Shown here in pieces: positions 25,375-33,293 of a stretch of 64,000 nt of DNA. The stretch lies in IMG/VR virus record IMGVR_UViG_3300038299_000386, positions 1 through 64,000 of that record. One strand, 5' to 3'. The DNA is from a virus. Position numbers and translations under genes: made by a program. The notes under the pieces are model-generated. The model had not been told where the DNA came from, did no database searches, and was given only the letters and a program-made list of their open reading frames with translations. The stretch's first letter is position 1; every line of letters starts with the position of its first letter.

Positions 25375-26073
25375 ATGCAACCGCCAGAAGACATATTTGA
25401 CGACCCAATGCTGATGCAACAGCTTCTTGGTATTCCCGCACCCCAACAAGAACCCCAGATGGATCAATCAAGTCCAACAGATCGTGAAGGTTCTCGAAAG
25501 GAAGCTTGGTCGATGGCTCTAATTCTCTCGGGAATATTCCTTATTTTGGCTTGGGTTGCAGTACCTTTGGGAGCCTTCGGTGCTTGGTTTTACGGGCCGA
25601 TTGAAGGATTCTTCGCCTCACCGACCTATTCTCGGTTTGAAGCAATGACGTGCGGGGGATTCTTTATTGTCATCGGAATGACAATCACTTTCATTTACAT
25701 TAACTCAAAACCTAAATTGCATTGGGTCGAGAATGAGCCGGGAATACCCCGCATTTCTCTGCTTAAGTCAATTGAGGAAACAGGTGGCGCATTCCTAATG
25801 GAAAGAAACGACGGCAAACTAATGCGTGTCAGAAAGGACATCGCTTCGCGCTACAGGAACATCGTCCACATCACTGCACACGTCCTTGAAGTAGATGGAA
25901 GAGAACCAGGGATTGACATTGAATTTAGGACTACTTCAGCATCAATGTCAAGATCGCAGATTGCAGCGGAAGAGGATTTGTCAATGCGGCAGGGATTCAG
26001 AGAGCAGCAACTTGAGGACATTTCACAACGTTATGTTTCGGGGCAGATGGATCAGATTGACGGAGTGGGCTGA
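25375..26073 (+). CDS. Two-helix membrane protein with cytoplasmic domain
   Basis: A 232-residue protein. The N-terminal 45 residues are Pro/Gln-rich. Two transmembrane helices (ALILSGIFLILAWVAVPLG and AMTCGGFFIVIGMTITFIY) follow, then a soluble C-terminal domain of about 120 residues (ETGGAFLMERNDGKLMRV, VHITAHVLEVDG). AAGGAG stands 13 bases before the ATG. It directly precedes tspO with one base between. Family not recognised. Confidence 0.75.
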   Translation: MQPPEDIFDDPMLMQQLLGIPAPQQEPQMDQSSPTDREGSRKEAWSMALILSGIFLILAWVAVPLGAFGAWFYGPIEGFFASPTYSRFEAMTCGGFFIVIGMTITFIYINSKPKLHWVENEPGIPRISLLKSIEETGGAFLMERNDGKLMRVRKDIASRYRNIVHITAHVLEVDGREPGIDIEFRTTSASMSRSQIAAEEDLSMRQGFREQQLEDISQRYVSGQMDQIDGVG

Positions 26074-26074
26074 T

Positions 26075-26449
26075 ATGAGTTTTGATGCTCCAATCAAGCC
26101 CTGGTTTCAACCGCCATCTTGGGTGTTTGGGCCTGTGTGGACTTTTCTTTATGCAAGCATGGGAATTTCAATTTTCATGGCTTATCAAGAACGAGATGAG
26201 ATTCCTATGGGGGCATTCGTTTTGTTTGCAATCCAGTTAATCGCCAACGCAACTTGGTCCTCATTCTTCAGAGAATCGGACTATGCAAATTCAATAGCAA
26301 TCATTTTGGCGATGCTATTTGCTTCGATAGGCTATGCTTTACTGGTTTATCCACATCAGCCAATGGCGGCGCTCTTATTCGTTCCGTACATTCTTTGGGT
26401 TGCTTTCGCCACAATCATCAACATTTGGTATTATCTTGAGGCGGCATGA
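26075..26449 (+). CDS. tspO: TspO/MBR family protein lacking the first helix
   Basis: A 124-residue membrane protein. KPWFQPPSWVFGPVWTFLYASMG is the family hallmark found between helices 1 and 2, and the remaining helices carry the usual aromatic pattern (QLIANATWSSFF, YILWVAFATIINIWYYL). TspO proteins bind tetrapyrroles and cholesterol-like ligands and take part in stress and light responses. Normal members have five helices and about 150-160 residues. This one begins directly before the motif, so helix 1 is absent. The ATG lies 1 base after the previous stop, leaving no room for a hidden helix in frame. Its end overlaps the next gene. Confidence 0.9.
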   Translation: MSFDAPIKPWFQPPSWVFGPVWTFLYASMGISIFMAYQERDEIPMGAFVLFAIQLIANATWSSFFRESDYANSIAIILAMLFASIGYALLVYPHQPMAALLFVPYILWVAFATIINIWYYLEAA

Positions 26450-27483
26450 ACATGAACGGAAACAACAACAACGGCCCACAGCCACGTAGCGGAAGAGACC
26501 TCTTCATGGTTCCAGTGGCCGATAGGCTAAACGATCAGTTCCGTTTTATCGATACCATGATTTTGTCTATGACAGATTCATGGTCTTATTTGCCGCCTCG
26601 GGCAAAGCACATACTTTGGCTAAAATTGGCCTCAGCAGAGAACTCGTTTTTGGAACAGGTGGGAATGCCCATTGAGAATGGTGTATTGATTCACTGGTCT
26701 ATGTGGCCTGATGATTTGGGGGATTACGCACAAGCGGTAGCAATGCGAATGTCGAGGCAACAGTTGGAATACCTCGAGCCAAAGAATGTGGCCATGGCTT
26801 CCGCCGTTCGTCAAGCGGAAATAGCAGAATCAACTGCACGTTTGCAGATCCAACTTGCGCAAGCTCTAATTCAATTGTCCCAGATGGGTGCGGAAACACA
26901 AGATTTGGCGAACCTTTTCTCAAAGAACCGATTCGACAAAGAATCAATGCAAACAGTTCTTTCTGCCGCCGAAGAGGAAATGAAAAGGCGCTCTCAAGCC
27001 TCCCCGCAGGAACAGCGCCAAAGGCAACGGCAGGAACTCCAACAGCAACTTCAACAACAACTCCAACAGCAACAGCAACAGCAGCAGGAAGAGCAAGCAC
27101 AGCAGGAACAGCAAAACACAGAACTTCGAGCAGCGCCTATTGATGGCCCACACGGCCCATGCCAGTATTGTGGAATGGATAAGCCATACGTGTTAGGCGA
27201 AGACGATGAAGGCACTTACTACATCGAAAGTTGCGCAGAATGTCTGCCTACGTCTGGGCTACTTCAGGGAGAAATGCTTCTCGACCAAGAAGAATTGCTT
27301 GCTAATTTTGACCCAACGATGTCGCCGGATGAAATTGATGCGTTCGCTGAAATTAAAAGCGATGAAGACAATGATTCGTGGATCATGTTATCTGAAGGTG
27401 AATCAGAATTAACTCTTCAGCCTGATGGCGAAGCAGCCTTCAGGGAATTAGTCGAAAACGAACGAATTGGTGAGCAAGAATGA
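26446..27483 (+). CDS. Gln-rich coiled-coil protein with zinc knuckle
   Basis: A 345-residue soluble protein. Residues 1-190 are helical. Residues 195-235 are an extreme Gln/Glu tract (more than 20 Gln), likely a coiled coil or flexible arm. A CQYCG ... CAEC zinc site follows at about residues 240-270, then an acidic C-terminus. It lies directly before the ATPase region and may be a packaging or assembly partner, by position only. Confidence 0.7.
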   Translation: MNMNGNNNNGPQPRSGRDLFMVPVADRLNDQFRFIDTMILSMTDSWSYLPPRAKHILWLKLASAENSFLEQVGMPIENGVLIHWSMWPDDLGDYAQAVAMRMSRQQLEYLEPKNVAMASAVRQAEIAESTARLQIQLAQALIQLSQMGAETQDLANLFSKNRFDKESMQTVLSAAEEEMKRRSQASPQEQRQRQRQELQQQLQQQLQQQQQQQQEEQAQQEQQNTELRAAPIDGPHGPCQYCGMDKPYVLGEDDEGTYYIESCAECLPTSGLLQGEMLLDQEELLANFDPTMSPDEIDAFAEIKSDEDNDSWIMLSEGESELTLQPDGEAAFRELVENERIGEQE

Positions 27484-27611
27484 GACTTTCTGAAAGAAAC
27501 ATAATTCATCCGAACGTAGCATGGTTTATTCGATGTTCTTTGTGTGCTGAATGGTATTGTATGAGATGCGAGTGCCATGTCAGTGATGCGTGCAAATGTG
27601 AGGCGATTTGA
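27480..27611 (+). CDS. Cys-rich microprotein
   Basis: A 43-residue protein (MRLSERNIIHPNVAWF, then CSLCAEWYCMRCECH, ending CKCEAI) with seven Cys. ATG overlaps the previous stop (ATGA) and its TGA overlaps the next ATG (TGATG), strong support for a real, translationally coupled gene. Probably a zinc-binding protein acting with the ATPase. Confidence 0.7.
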   Translation: MRLSERNIIHPNVAWFIRCSLCAEWYCMRCECHVSDACKCEAI

Positions 27612-28960
27612 TGGTTAAATCGGGCGGAGAACGCTACTTGAATTGGGACGATTTTAACAGGGTCTGTATTGCCAGAGGTATGCCGCCTTCTATTTTCTCA
27701 CAGCTTCGCCGGACTTACAGAACCTATTGCGAGGGTGGTTGCGATTTAACCACGCTAAAGTGGTTCTTTACGCGATGGGCTCCTTGGGTCGTAATCGTAA
27801 GTGTTCAAGCCGATGAAGACCTTGATTACATTAAGAAAAATGTACCTCCGCTGGTTTTCTATCCATCAAATCTTCTTTCGCAAGGATTCTGCTGCGAAAA
27901 TCTTCCCTCAATTTTTTGGGCATACGGTGATCGTGGGCAGGGAAAATCGGTCGCTTCGTATGGTATTGCGGAACAATGGCTCAATGAAGCAAAGGAATGG
28001 AGTCTTAGCGAGGAATATGGTTCTCCGAGGGTATATGTCTACGGTGATGTCAATGGTTACGTCCCAAACGAGCCTGGATGGTTCCGTTGTCCCGATTGGT
28101 TCCAAACAGACCGTCACAAGGCCGAATTCCCTTTGCTTGAGGTATATGACGAAGTTCCACTACAACTTCGCTCTGGAGCCGTTTCTAAGGCATCTAAAGA
28201 ATGGGCAGAAAAGTTAACGCGTTCGAGACATTACAATGTTTGGACGATTATGAACATGGTTCAAGCAAAAATGGCTTCGAAGCGAGGGCGGGAAATGGAT
28301 GCTTTGACGCTGGACCGGTTTTCCGGCTTACGACAACTAAGGGAAAGAATCGAGGACATGCCTCTAAAGGCACTACGCCAAGCATACAGGAAAATAATTC
28401 CAGAGATGCGCAGAAACGACCCCGGATTGGCCCTGACACAACTTAACGAGGATCAGGGAGAGCCAGGGACTTGGCTTACATTTTATGAGACAAAAACAAC
28501 CTCATGGTTTGAATGGAGAGAGGAACTCAAGAAAAAACGCTCTCTTGCTGCATCTGCAGCACCGTGGCCTCCAGATTGTGTCCTTCAACGTTTATTCCAA
28601 TTATCACAACCAATCATGGATGAAATTGCAAAGAGGTTAGATGAAGATGATTTCGTTATGCTCTTTAATGACACTCTATCGATCATACCGACAGAAGATA
28701 ACCTCGAAGAGGTGCGAGACCGTATTCATAGACAAATTCTTCGAGGTGCGAAGATGGAGTGGGCAGCGATTGGCGAAGTATTGCATGGGGTAGAGGCAAG
28801 AAACAAAGAAAAAATGGGCGGTGGCGGCCCTCTTCAGCGCTGGGGGCACCGAAACCCATTCAAGAACAGCCCTGAACAGATTCAAAATGCAGCAAAAATC
28901 CTTCTTGACGAGATGCCGATAACAAACCGGAAACCTTTCCTATGGATTTCAAAAGGTTAG
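27611..28960 (+). CDS. P-loop ATPase, probable genome-packaging (HerA/FtsK-A32-like)
   Basis: A 449-residue protein. Walker A is GDRGQGKS at about residues 105-112. Walker B is the strand FPLLEVYDEVPL at about 176-187. A later SRHYNVWTIMNMVQA matches the R-H-x-N ... sensor-like segment seen in viral A32/Zot/HerA-type ATPases. Those enzymes pump DNA into membrane-containing viruses or export filaments. There is no nuclease domain, so it is not a large terminase. The C-terminal 150 residues are helical without a recognised domain. It could instead be a conjugation-type or Zot-like ATPase. Confidence 0.65.
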   Translation: MVKSGGERYLNWDDFNRVCIARGMPPSIFSQLRRTYRTYCEGGCDLTTLKWFFTRWAPWVVIVSVQADEDLDYIKKNVPPLVFYPSNLLSQGFCCENLPSIFWAYGDRGQGKSVASYGIAEQWLNEAKEWSLSEEYGSPRVYVYGDVNGYVPNEPGWFRCPDWFQTDRHKAEFPLLEVYDEVPLQLRSGAVSKASKEWAEKLTRSRHYNVWTIMNMVQAKMASKRGREMDALTLDRFSGLRQLRERIEDMPLKALRQAYRKIIPEMRRNDPGLALTQLNEDQGEPGTWLTFYETKTTSWFEWREELKKKRSLAASAAPWPPDCVLQRLFQLSQPIMDEIAKRLDEDDFVMLFNDTLSIIPTEDNLEEVRDRIHRQILRGAKMEWAAIGEVLHGVEARNKEKMGGGGPLQRWGHRNPFKNSPEQIQNAAKILLDEMPITNRKPFLWISKG

Positions 28961-29039
28961 GCGCCGTTTACCCGCAGTTACACACGAATCAATTCTGAAA
29001 AAAACACTTGAATCCTCTAAAACCAAATATCAGGAGACT

Positions 29040-29156
29040 ATGATACCGACACATACGCACGCGAGTAGTCTTGTTTCATCATCAATTATAACTAAATTAA
29101 CTGATAGAAAAAAGAAATCCATGATTTACATCAGCTTGAACAGAAAATCAGAATAA
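29040..29156 (+). CDS. Possible short peptide gene
   Basis: A frame of 38 codons (MIPTHTHASS to SLNRKSE) with AGGAG four bases before the ATG and ending 13 bases before the next gene. It sits in the only gap (28961-29169) of this unit. Ser/Lys-rich and without a motif; it may be a leader peptide or chance. Confidence 0.35.
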   Translation: MIPTHTHASSLVSSSIITKLTDRKKKSMIYISLNRKSE

Positions 29157-29169
29157 ATGAGGTAGAATA

Positions 29170-29529
29170 ATGAATACAAATACAGAATATTTGATGCCCG
29201 GTCCTCCGGTGCTGATCCGAAACAAAACAAATTTCCAAACATCAGCATTTTTCAAAAAAGGAATTTTAGTTTGTGTCTTTTCCAACTGCTTACTCTTCAT
29301 CACGATCGTCTGGGCATTCTATTCTTCGACAGCTTCTTTGACAAATCTTGATGATTCATCTCCAGGTTTGCCCCTGCAGACAGATATAATCTTGGTTTTG
29401 TCAGTCATAGCAAACATAGTGTATACTCTATTCTTGGTTTATTTTGTAATCTCAGGCAAGTGGTATTATGATGAAACCGTGCATATTGATTCTGATCATC
29501 AAGCGGATTCAAAAGCAAAAAGAGCTTGA
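29170..29529 (+). CDS. Small two-helix membrane protein
   Basis: A 119-residue protein with two hydrophobic helices (ILVCVFSNCLLFITIVWAFY and DIILVLSVIANIVYTLFLVYFV) and short polar ends. No family recognised. It precedes the Gp88-like gene by 9 bases. Confidence 0.65.
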   Translation: MNTNTEYLMPGPPVLIRNKTNFQTSAFFKKGILVCVFSNCLLFITIVWAFYSSTASLTNLDDSSPGLPLQTDIILVLSVIANIVYTLFLVYFVISGKWYYDETVHIDSDHQADSKAKRA

Positions 29530-29538
29530 AGCAGATCG

Positions 29539-30828
29539 ATGGCGAATCCACACGTTGTGAAAAAGCGGATTAACAATCCATATTCGAGGGCTTCGCTATT
29601 GATGCGAGAGAAGCCGCTAAAATTGAAACGGGAATATTCAACGTTCTATCAAGAACCATTGAATGAAGCCAAGAACAAATACCTTTCAAATGACTATGAA
29701 GATGGCCCAAATAAGGGCAAATCTAAGATGAATGGACGGAATAAAGACCTTTTAACGACAAGCAATCCAAAGACCCAGAAAGGTGAGAAAAAGGGATACA
29801 GGACACACATCATGCATTTGGCGCCTGCAAACCTTTCTGGAAACAACACTTGCCCGTCGGCGTCTCCTGGGTGTGAGAGCGCTTGCCTCAACACTTCGGG
29901 GCATGGGAATTCGCAAAAAGTCCAATCAGCCCGATGTTCTCGAACTGATTTTTTCTTTGGTGATCGTGATGGATTCATGAAAACGCTTCATAACGAAATA
30001 GTCAAGAGCATAGCGTCTGCTAAAAGAGCAGGATTAACTCCCGTGTTTAGACTAAATGGTACTTCCGATATACGGTGGGAAGACATAACTTACGAACAAC
30101 CAGACGGCGGCATCGAGAACATATTCGATGCCTTCCCCGGCGTCCAATTCTATGACTATACAAAAATCCCAAGACGAGGTGCTAAACCCGAAGATAATTA
30201 CTGGCTTACTTTTTCAAAGAGTGAAACCAACGACGCTTATGTTGCGGATGCAATGGATGAAGGTCAAAATGTTGCTGTAGTATTCGGTTTTACTCCAAAA
30301 GAAGTCAAGGAAGGGGAAGATGTGCTCCCGAAGACGTGGACTGGACCTGGCGGACGGACGTGGCCGGTTCTCGATGGGGATGAAGATGATTTGAGATTCA
30401 GAGATCCTGAGCGCCACATCGTTGGACTACCCATGCGCGGCAGAGCTTCAAAGGATACAAGTGGATTCGTCGTCTATCCAGGCGGCCTTCAAGATAGTGA
30501 TTCCTTCGAACGACTTCTGAAGGCTGCTCAAAAGGACAAGGCATTGGTAGGTGATCGCACCATCGATGGTGAGAAATTCAAACCAGTCCAGACACGAGTT
30601 TCTAAGAGGGAGGCAGAAAGAACTGCAGAGAAATTGCGTGAAATAGGAATGAAGGCACGTGTCATAACACACGGCGCTCAGGTTCGAGGAAAGGACAAGA
30701 CCCTTCACGCAGTCCTTGTCGGTGGAAAGACTGCTACAGCCTACGCAAGAAAGACTCGCACGTACCACCGTGTTTGGATTCCATCTCAAAGAAAGACCTG
30801 GAGGAAAATAAATGGGATTTATGGATGA
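29539..30828 (+). CDS. Gp88-like phage protein with C-terminal ARV module
   Basis: A 429-residue protein. The segment HLAPANLSGNNTCPSASPGC followed by ESACLNTSG is the hallmark of the phage 'gene product 88' family. The rest of that family's core follows: ARCSRTDFFFGDRDGF, FRLNGTSDIRWED, FYDYTKIPRR and VVFGFTPKE. The Cys cluster (four Cys within 35 residues) suggests an Fe-S or zinc site. The family is widespread in phages and its biochemical role is not firmly known. Residues 350-396 add an ARV module (KREAERTAEKLREIGMKARVI, HAVLVGG). The gene overlaps the following rhodopsin-like gene by 17 bases. Confidence 0.7.
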   Translation: MANPHVVKKRINNPYSRASLLMREKPLKLKREYSTFYQEPLNEAKNKYLSNDYEDGPNKGKSKMNGRNKDLLTTSNPKTQKGEKKGYRTHIMHLAPANLSGNNTCPSASPGCESACLNTSGHGNSQKVQSARCSRTDFFFGDRDGFMKTLHNEIVKSIASAKRAGLTPVFRLNGTSDIRWEDITYEQPDGGIENIFDAFPGVQFYDYTKIPRRGAKPEDNYWLTFSKSETNDAYVADAMDEGQNVAVVFGFTPKEVKEGEDVLPKTWTGPGGRTWPVLDGDEDDLRFRDPERHIVGLPMRGRASKDTSGFVVYPGGLQDSDSFERLLKAAQKDKALVGDRTIDGEKFKPVQTRVSKREAERTAEKLREIGMKARVITHGAQVRGKDKTLHAVLVGGKTATAYARKTRTYHRVWIPSQRKTWRKINGIYG

Positions 30829-31723
30829 AAACACCCTTGTATTGATTAAAAATTTGTACATTATCGTTGGTCTTTGGTTGGCCTTACGTTTCCTTCTCTA
30901 CATCGTTAGGGAAAGGCCAAGGAATCCTTATGCAGCAATTGGAATAATTATCGTCGGTTATTCGGCAATGATCACTTATTCCTACGGAAGTGGTGGTGAA
31001 ATCGGAGAACCCAAATTTTACCTTGACTGGCTGATTACAGTTCCATTGATTTTCTTAAGTTTGATTCTCGTTGATTATGACCGGCCAAAAAGGAACTCGA
31101 GTTTTCAAATTGGAATGATTGGAGCGGGAATTGCAGTTACCTTCATGATTGCGTTGCTTTTGGAAGGCCAAGGAATGCCTGGTTTCGAATTTACGGTCTT
31201 GACCGGTATATTTGGCATTGGAATGCTTACCGCATTGCTCTCGACCCCAGGTGAACGTGAGACGAGGACAGATCAGTCGCCAACTCCCGCTCTGCCCATT
31301 TTGGTCTTGCTCTTGGCTTATCCCTTACTTTACTTCAATTCCACGTCAGAACCGTGGACTGGTTTTGAAAGAGAATTCTTTGAGGGCTCATACCTCTATG
31401 ACCTGGGGCTCAACTGGTTCGATCTAATCGGAATTTTGTTCTTGCTTTCCTTCATCTGCAAATTTTGGCTTGCTTGGTATCACGTCGTTTCTACCGACGA
31501 AGGTTTCACCTTGATTGGAGACCTTTCTGTTCAACAGGATGGAACATGGAACGACGGATCGGATGTCGCTACAACTCTGTTTCTCGGGGCCGGCGTCATT
31601 GCCTCGATAGTGAATTGGCTACGTCTTTACGCTGGCGACAATGCATCCCTGCTGTTGGCTGGTGCCGCCTTATTGATTGGCGCTATCGTAGTCCAGCGTA
31701 TGAATGTCCGTTCTACAAAATAG
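30812..31723 (+). CDS. Microbial-rhodopsin homologue lacking the retinal lysine
   Basis: A 303-residue membrane protein with about nine helices. Helix C reads FYLDWLITVPLIFLSLILVD, aligning with bacteriorhodopsin Y83, D85, W86, T89 and P91 (here Y70, D72, W73, T76, P78); R82 is replaced by F69. Helix F has LLLAYPLLYF with the W/Y-P kink (Y170, P171). Helix G has NWFDLIGILF: D204 matches D212, but the position of lysine 216 is I208. K217 lies nine residues later and is out of register. Two extra helices follow residue 250. A retinal Schiff base therefore seems impossible. Lysine-less rhodopsins are known. It may be a sensor, ligand binder or structural membrane protein. Confidence 0.78.
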   Translation: MGFMDENTLVLIKNLYIIVGLWLALRFLLYIVRERPRNPYAAIGIIIVGYSAMITYSYGSGGEIGEPKFYLDWLITVPLIFLSLILVDYDRPKRNSSFQIGMIGAGIAVTFMIALLLEGQGMPGFEFTVLTGIFGIGMLTALLSTPGERETRTDQSPTPALPILVLLLAYPLLYFNSTSEPWTGFEREFFEGSYLYDLGLNWFDLIGILFLLSFICKFWLAWYHVVSTDEGFTLIGDLSVQQDGTWNDGSDVATTLFLGAGVIASIVNWLRLYAGDNASLLLAGAALLIGAIVVQRMNVRSTK

Positions 31724-31730
31724 GCGTTCT

Positions 31731-31810
31731 GCAAAGGGTTTCAATCAATGCATCTTGCACGCTGAATGCTCGCATTCACCGCACCTTCAGCATTGATTGA
31801 AACCCTTTGC
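31731..31810. terminator. Long perfect inverted repeat between convergent units
   Basis: Two 21-base arms (31731-31751 and 31790-31810) are exact reverse complements around a 38-base centre that can itself pair (GAATG with CATTC). It lies 8 bases after the rhodopsin-like stop, and the C-terminal codons of the convergent minus gene run through it. Fits a bidirectional terminator; a recombination site or small-RNA hairpin are alternatives. Confidence 0.7.
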
Positions 31811-32025
31811 CTCTCGAACCTTGTATTATCAAAGAGTAATCGGAACCTACTGAACGGCCAGAGTCCGATCGCTACCGGAATGAAAAGCCATGCGAGAGCT
31901 GTTGTTAAGAATCGTTCATCGTCTTGCCATTCAATAAACGGCCAGAGCAGTAAAGCAAGCGGGATTGCGAACCACGCTATGCATATATTTATCAAAATTT
32001 CAGTATTCCAATCTTTATTTTCCAT
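31741..32025 (-). CDS. Small membrane protein with duplicated helix
   Basis: A 94-residue protein whose two transmembrane segments are near-copies: AWFAIPLALLLWPF and AWLFIPVAIGLWPF, separated by EWQDDERFLTT. The C-terminus (RVSINAEGAVNASIQRARC) is encoded inside the long inverted repeat. ATG at 32025 overlaps the upstream stop by 11 bases; an ATG at 32031 is also possible. Function unknown. Confidence 0.65.
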   Translation of the reverse strand: MENKDWNTEILINICIAWFAIPLALLLWPFIEWQDDERFLTTALAWLFIPVAIGLWPFSRFRLLFDNTRFERQRVSINAEGAVNASIQRARCID

Positions 32026-32227
32026 CTTTCCCATCTCCCTTCGTGAAACCAAATAACGCAAAGGTTTCAATCTGGAATGTCTCATATCTTTGGATCTCTT
32101 TTCTTGAGATTATTTCGTCATATCCTTCATTAAGGAATTTTTCGACGTGTGCTTTGATTTCCGATGAAACCAACCCATCAGCGACCCGATAGAATTTCTT
32201 TCCATCAACGATAAATGAATTTCTCAT
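32015..32227 (-). CDS. Small hypothetical protein
   Basis: A 70-residue protein (MRNSFIVDGKKFYRVADG to KGDGKDGK). The ATG overlaps the previous stop (ATGA). Predicted beta hairpin, helix (SEIKAHVEKFLNEGYDE) and strand; its helix and strand order loosely recalls the ARV module but lacks the ARV core. No family recognised. Confidence 0.6.
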   Translation of the reverse strand: MRNSFIVDGKKFYRVADGLVSSEIKAHVEKFLNEGYDEIISRKEIQRYETFQIETFALFGFTKGDGKDGK

Positions 32228-32619
32228 ACCCATTCCTCCTCGAATTCACACTGTCTGCGCTCGCCGGCAACGCCATTTAGCAACTCAATTCCAAGTTCTG
32301 AAATAACTTCAGTGACCTTGTTTTCAAGACAAGTCTGACAAAGAACCCCGTTATGATCGATTGTTATTGTGTTGACTATTCTCCTTGTTGCTTCAATCAC
32401 ATCTTCTTCTTCGACAGCTAATGCTTCCTCAAGCACTGCAATATCCAAAGAAATAACATACTCGTAGTCGGGGTGAACCGGATTCAAGCAATTATCAGCC
32501 GAGCACCTCTTTTTGAATGAAATTATACGTGGTGTGTTTGAGCAAATTATGCATTCTTCTGCGTCGCCTAACCTGATTGAATGCTTTCTGCACCCTGGGC
32601 AAAACAGTACTGTATTCAT
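32224..32619 (-). CDS. Multiple-zinc-ribbon protein
   Basis: A 131-residue protein with three Cys pairs: CPGC/CIIC at the N-terminus, CSADNC in the middle and CQTC near the C-terminus, separated by an acidic helix (LDIAVLEEALAVEEED). The start at 32619 overlaps the previous stop (ATGA), which is why a longer frame to 32859 is not used. Likely nucleic-acid or protein adaptor. Confidence 0.65.
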   Translation of the reverse strand: MNTVLFCPGCRKHSIRLGDAEECIICSNTPRIISFKKRCSADNCLNPVHPDYEYVISLDIAVLEEALAVEEEDVIEATRRIVNTITIDHNGVLCQTCLENKVTEVISELGIELLNGVAGERRQCEFEEEWV

Positions 32620-32891
32620 GCAATTTCCCCCAAGAATCGGTGAGGGAAAGCCCCAGAAGCAGCCCTTTGTTGATTGGTGGCTGATTTCTTGAGCGCCTTG
32701 GGGGCAAATGCCGTATTGCATGAAGCACAACATGTTGCAACAATGTTTGAACCATTGAGTATTGGATTGGGAAATCGGCCATTGCACTGCTTGCAGACTA
32801 TATTCTTCGGAGCCTTTGGATATTTTGACTTCATCAAATTGTTTTTTTGCTGAAACCATGTTTGCTGTGCCCGTTGAAATTCTTCATGCAT
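32616..32891 (-). CDS. Zinc-ribbon protein
   Basis: A 91-residue protein with one zinc ribbon: VCKQCNGRFPN and ATCCASCNTAF. The N-terminal helix (MHEEFQRAQQTWFQQ) is amphipathic. It lies 3 bases after the HTH gene upstream. Function unknown. Confidence 0.65.
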   Translation of the reverse strand: MHEEFQRAQQTWFQQKNNLMKSKYPKAPKNIVCKQCNGRFPNPILNGSNIVATCCASCNTAFAPKALKKSATNQQRAASGAFPHRFLGEIA

Positions 32892-32894
32892 GAT

Positions 32895-33293
32895 CTAATC
32901 CTCCATCTTAGAATTTTGTTGTTGTAGCTTGCCGGATTTCAACAACTTTTCAGCATCCGGCATATTCATGCCCGCAACAGATTTTCGTGTTAAACGCTTT
33001 TCATTGATTGCTGATTGTATACTGTGTCTCAACTTGACGTCAGGATTGTTTTTGAAATTCTCACGACGTTTGGCCATGTCCCTTCGAATCCTGTCCTTGT
33101 CCCCTGGCGCATAAGTCCGCAAAGCATTTTTTGCTCTCTTTTCTTTTCGATATTGGTCGTTGATCCAATAATATGCGGTGCCGTATGAAACGCTGAATGA
33201 ATCGGCTATTCTCTGATAACTAAGTCCCAGAGAACGCATCCTTCGCATGTTGTGTATGTCGCTTTGACTTACTTTGTATCTCTTATCCTTCAT
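32895..33293 (-). CDS. Helix-turn-helix protein
   Basis: A 132-residue basic protein. Residues 8-46 (SDIHNMRRMRSLGLSYQRIA followed by SFSVSYGTAYYWI) are a resolvase/transposase-like helix-turn-helix. The rest is basic and helical. Probable DNA-binding regulator; no recombinase catalytic domain is present. It overlaps the next upstream gene by 4 bases. Confidence 0.75.
   Translation of the reverse strand: MKDKRYKVSQSDIHNMRRMRSLGLSYQRIADSFSVSYGTAYYWINDQYRKEKRAKNALRTYAPGDKDRIRRDMAKRRENFKNNPDVKLRHSIQSAINEKRLTRKSVAGMNMPDAEKLLKSGKLQQQNSKMED

Noticed and set aside
26699-27100. Minus-strand frame rich in Ala, Val and Leu
   Set aside because: It is the antisense of the CAG/CAA-rich Gln tract of the plus-strand gene.
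27611-28960. Calling the ATPase a large terminase
   Set aside because: The protein has Walker A and B but no nuclease motifs and the sensor region resembles HerA/A32-type ATPases.
31741-31810. The hairpin as a CRISPR repeat or tRNA-like structure
   Set aside because: It occurs once only, the stem is longer than in either, and no cloverleaf arms can be drawn.
32495-32859. Longer minus-strand frames around the zinc-ribbon genes
   Set aside because: Two coupled genes (32224-32619 and 32616-32891) with intact Cys ribbons and ATGA overlap explain the region better.
32895-33293. Calling the HTH protein a resolvase or transposase
   Set aside because: Only the DNA-binding part is similar; there is no catalytic Ser or DDE region in 132 residues.
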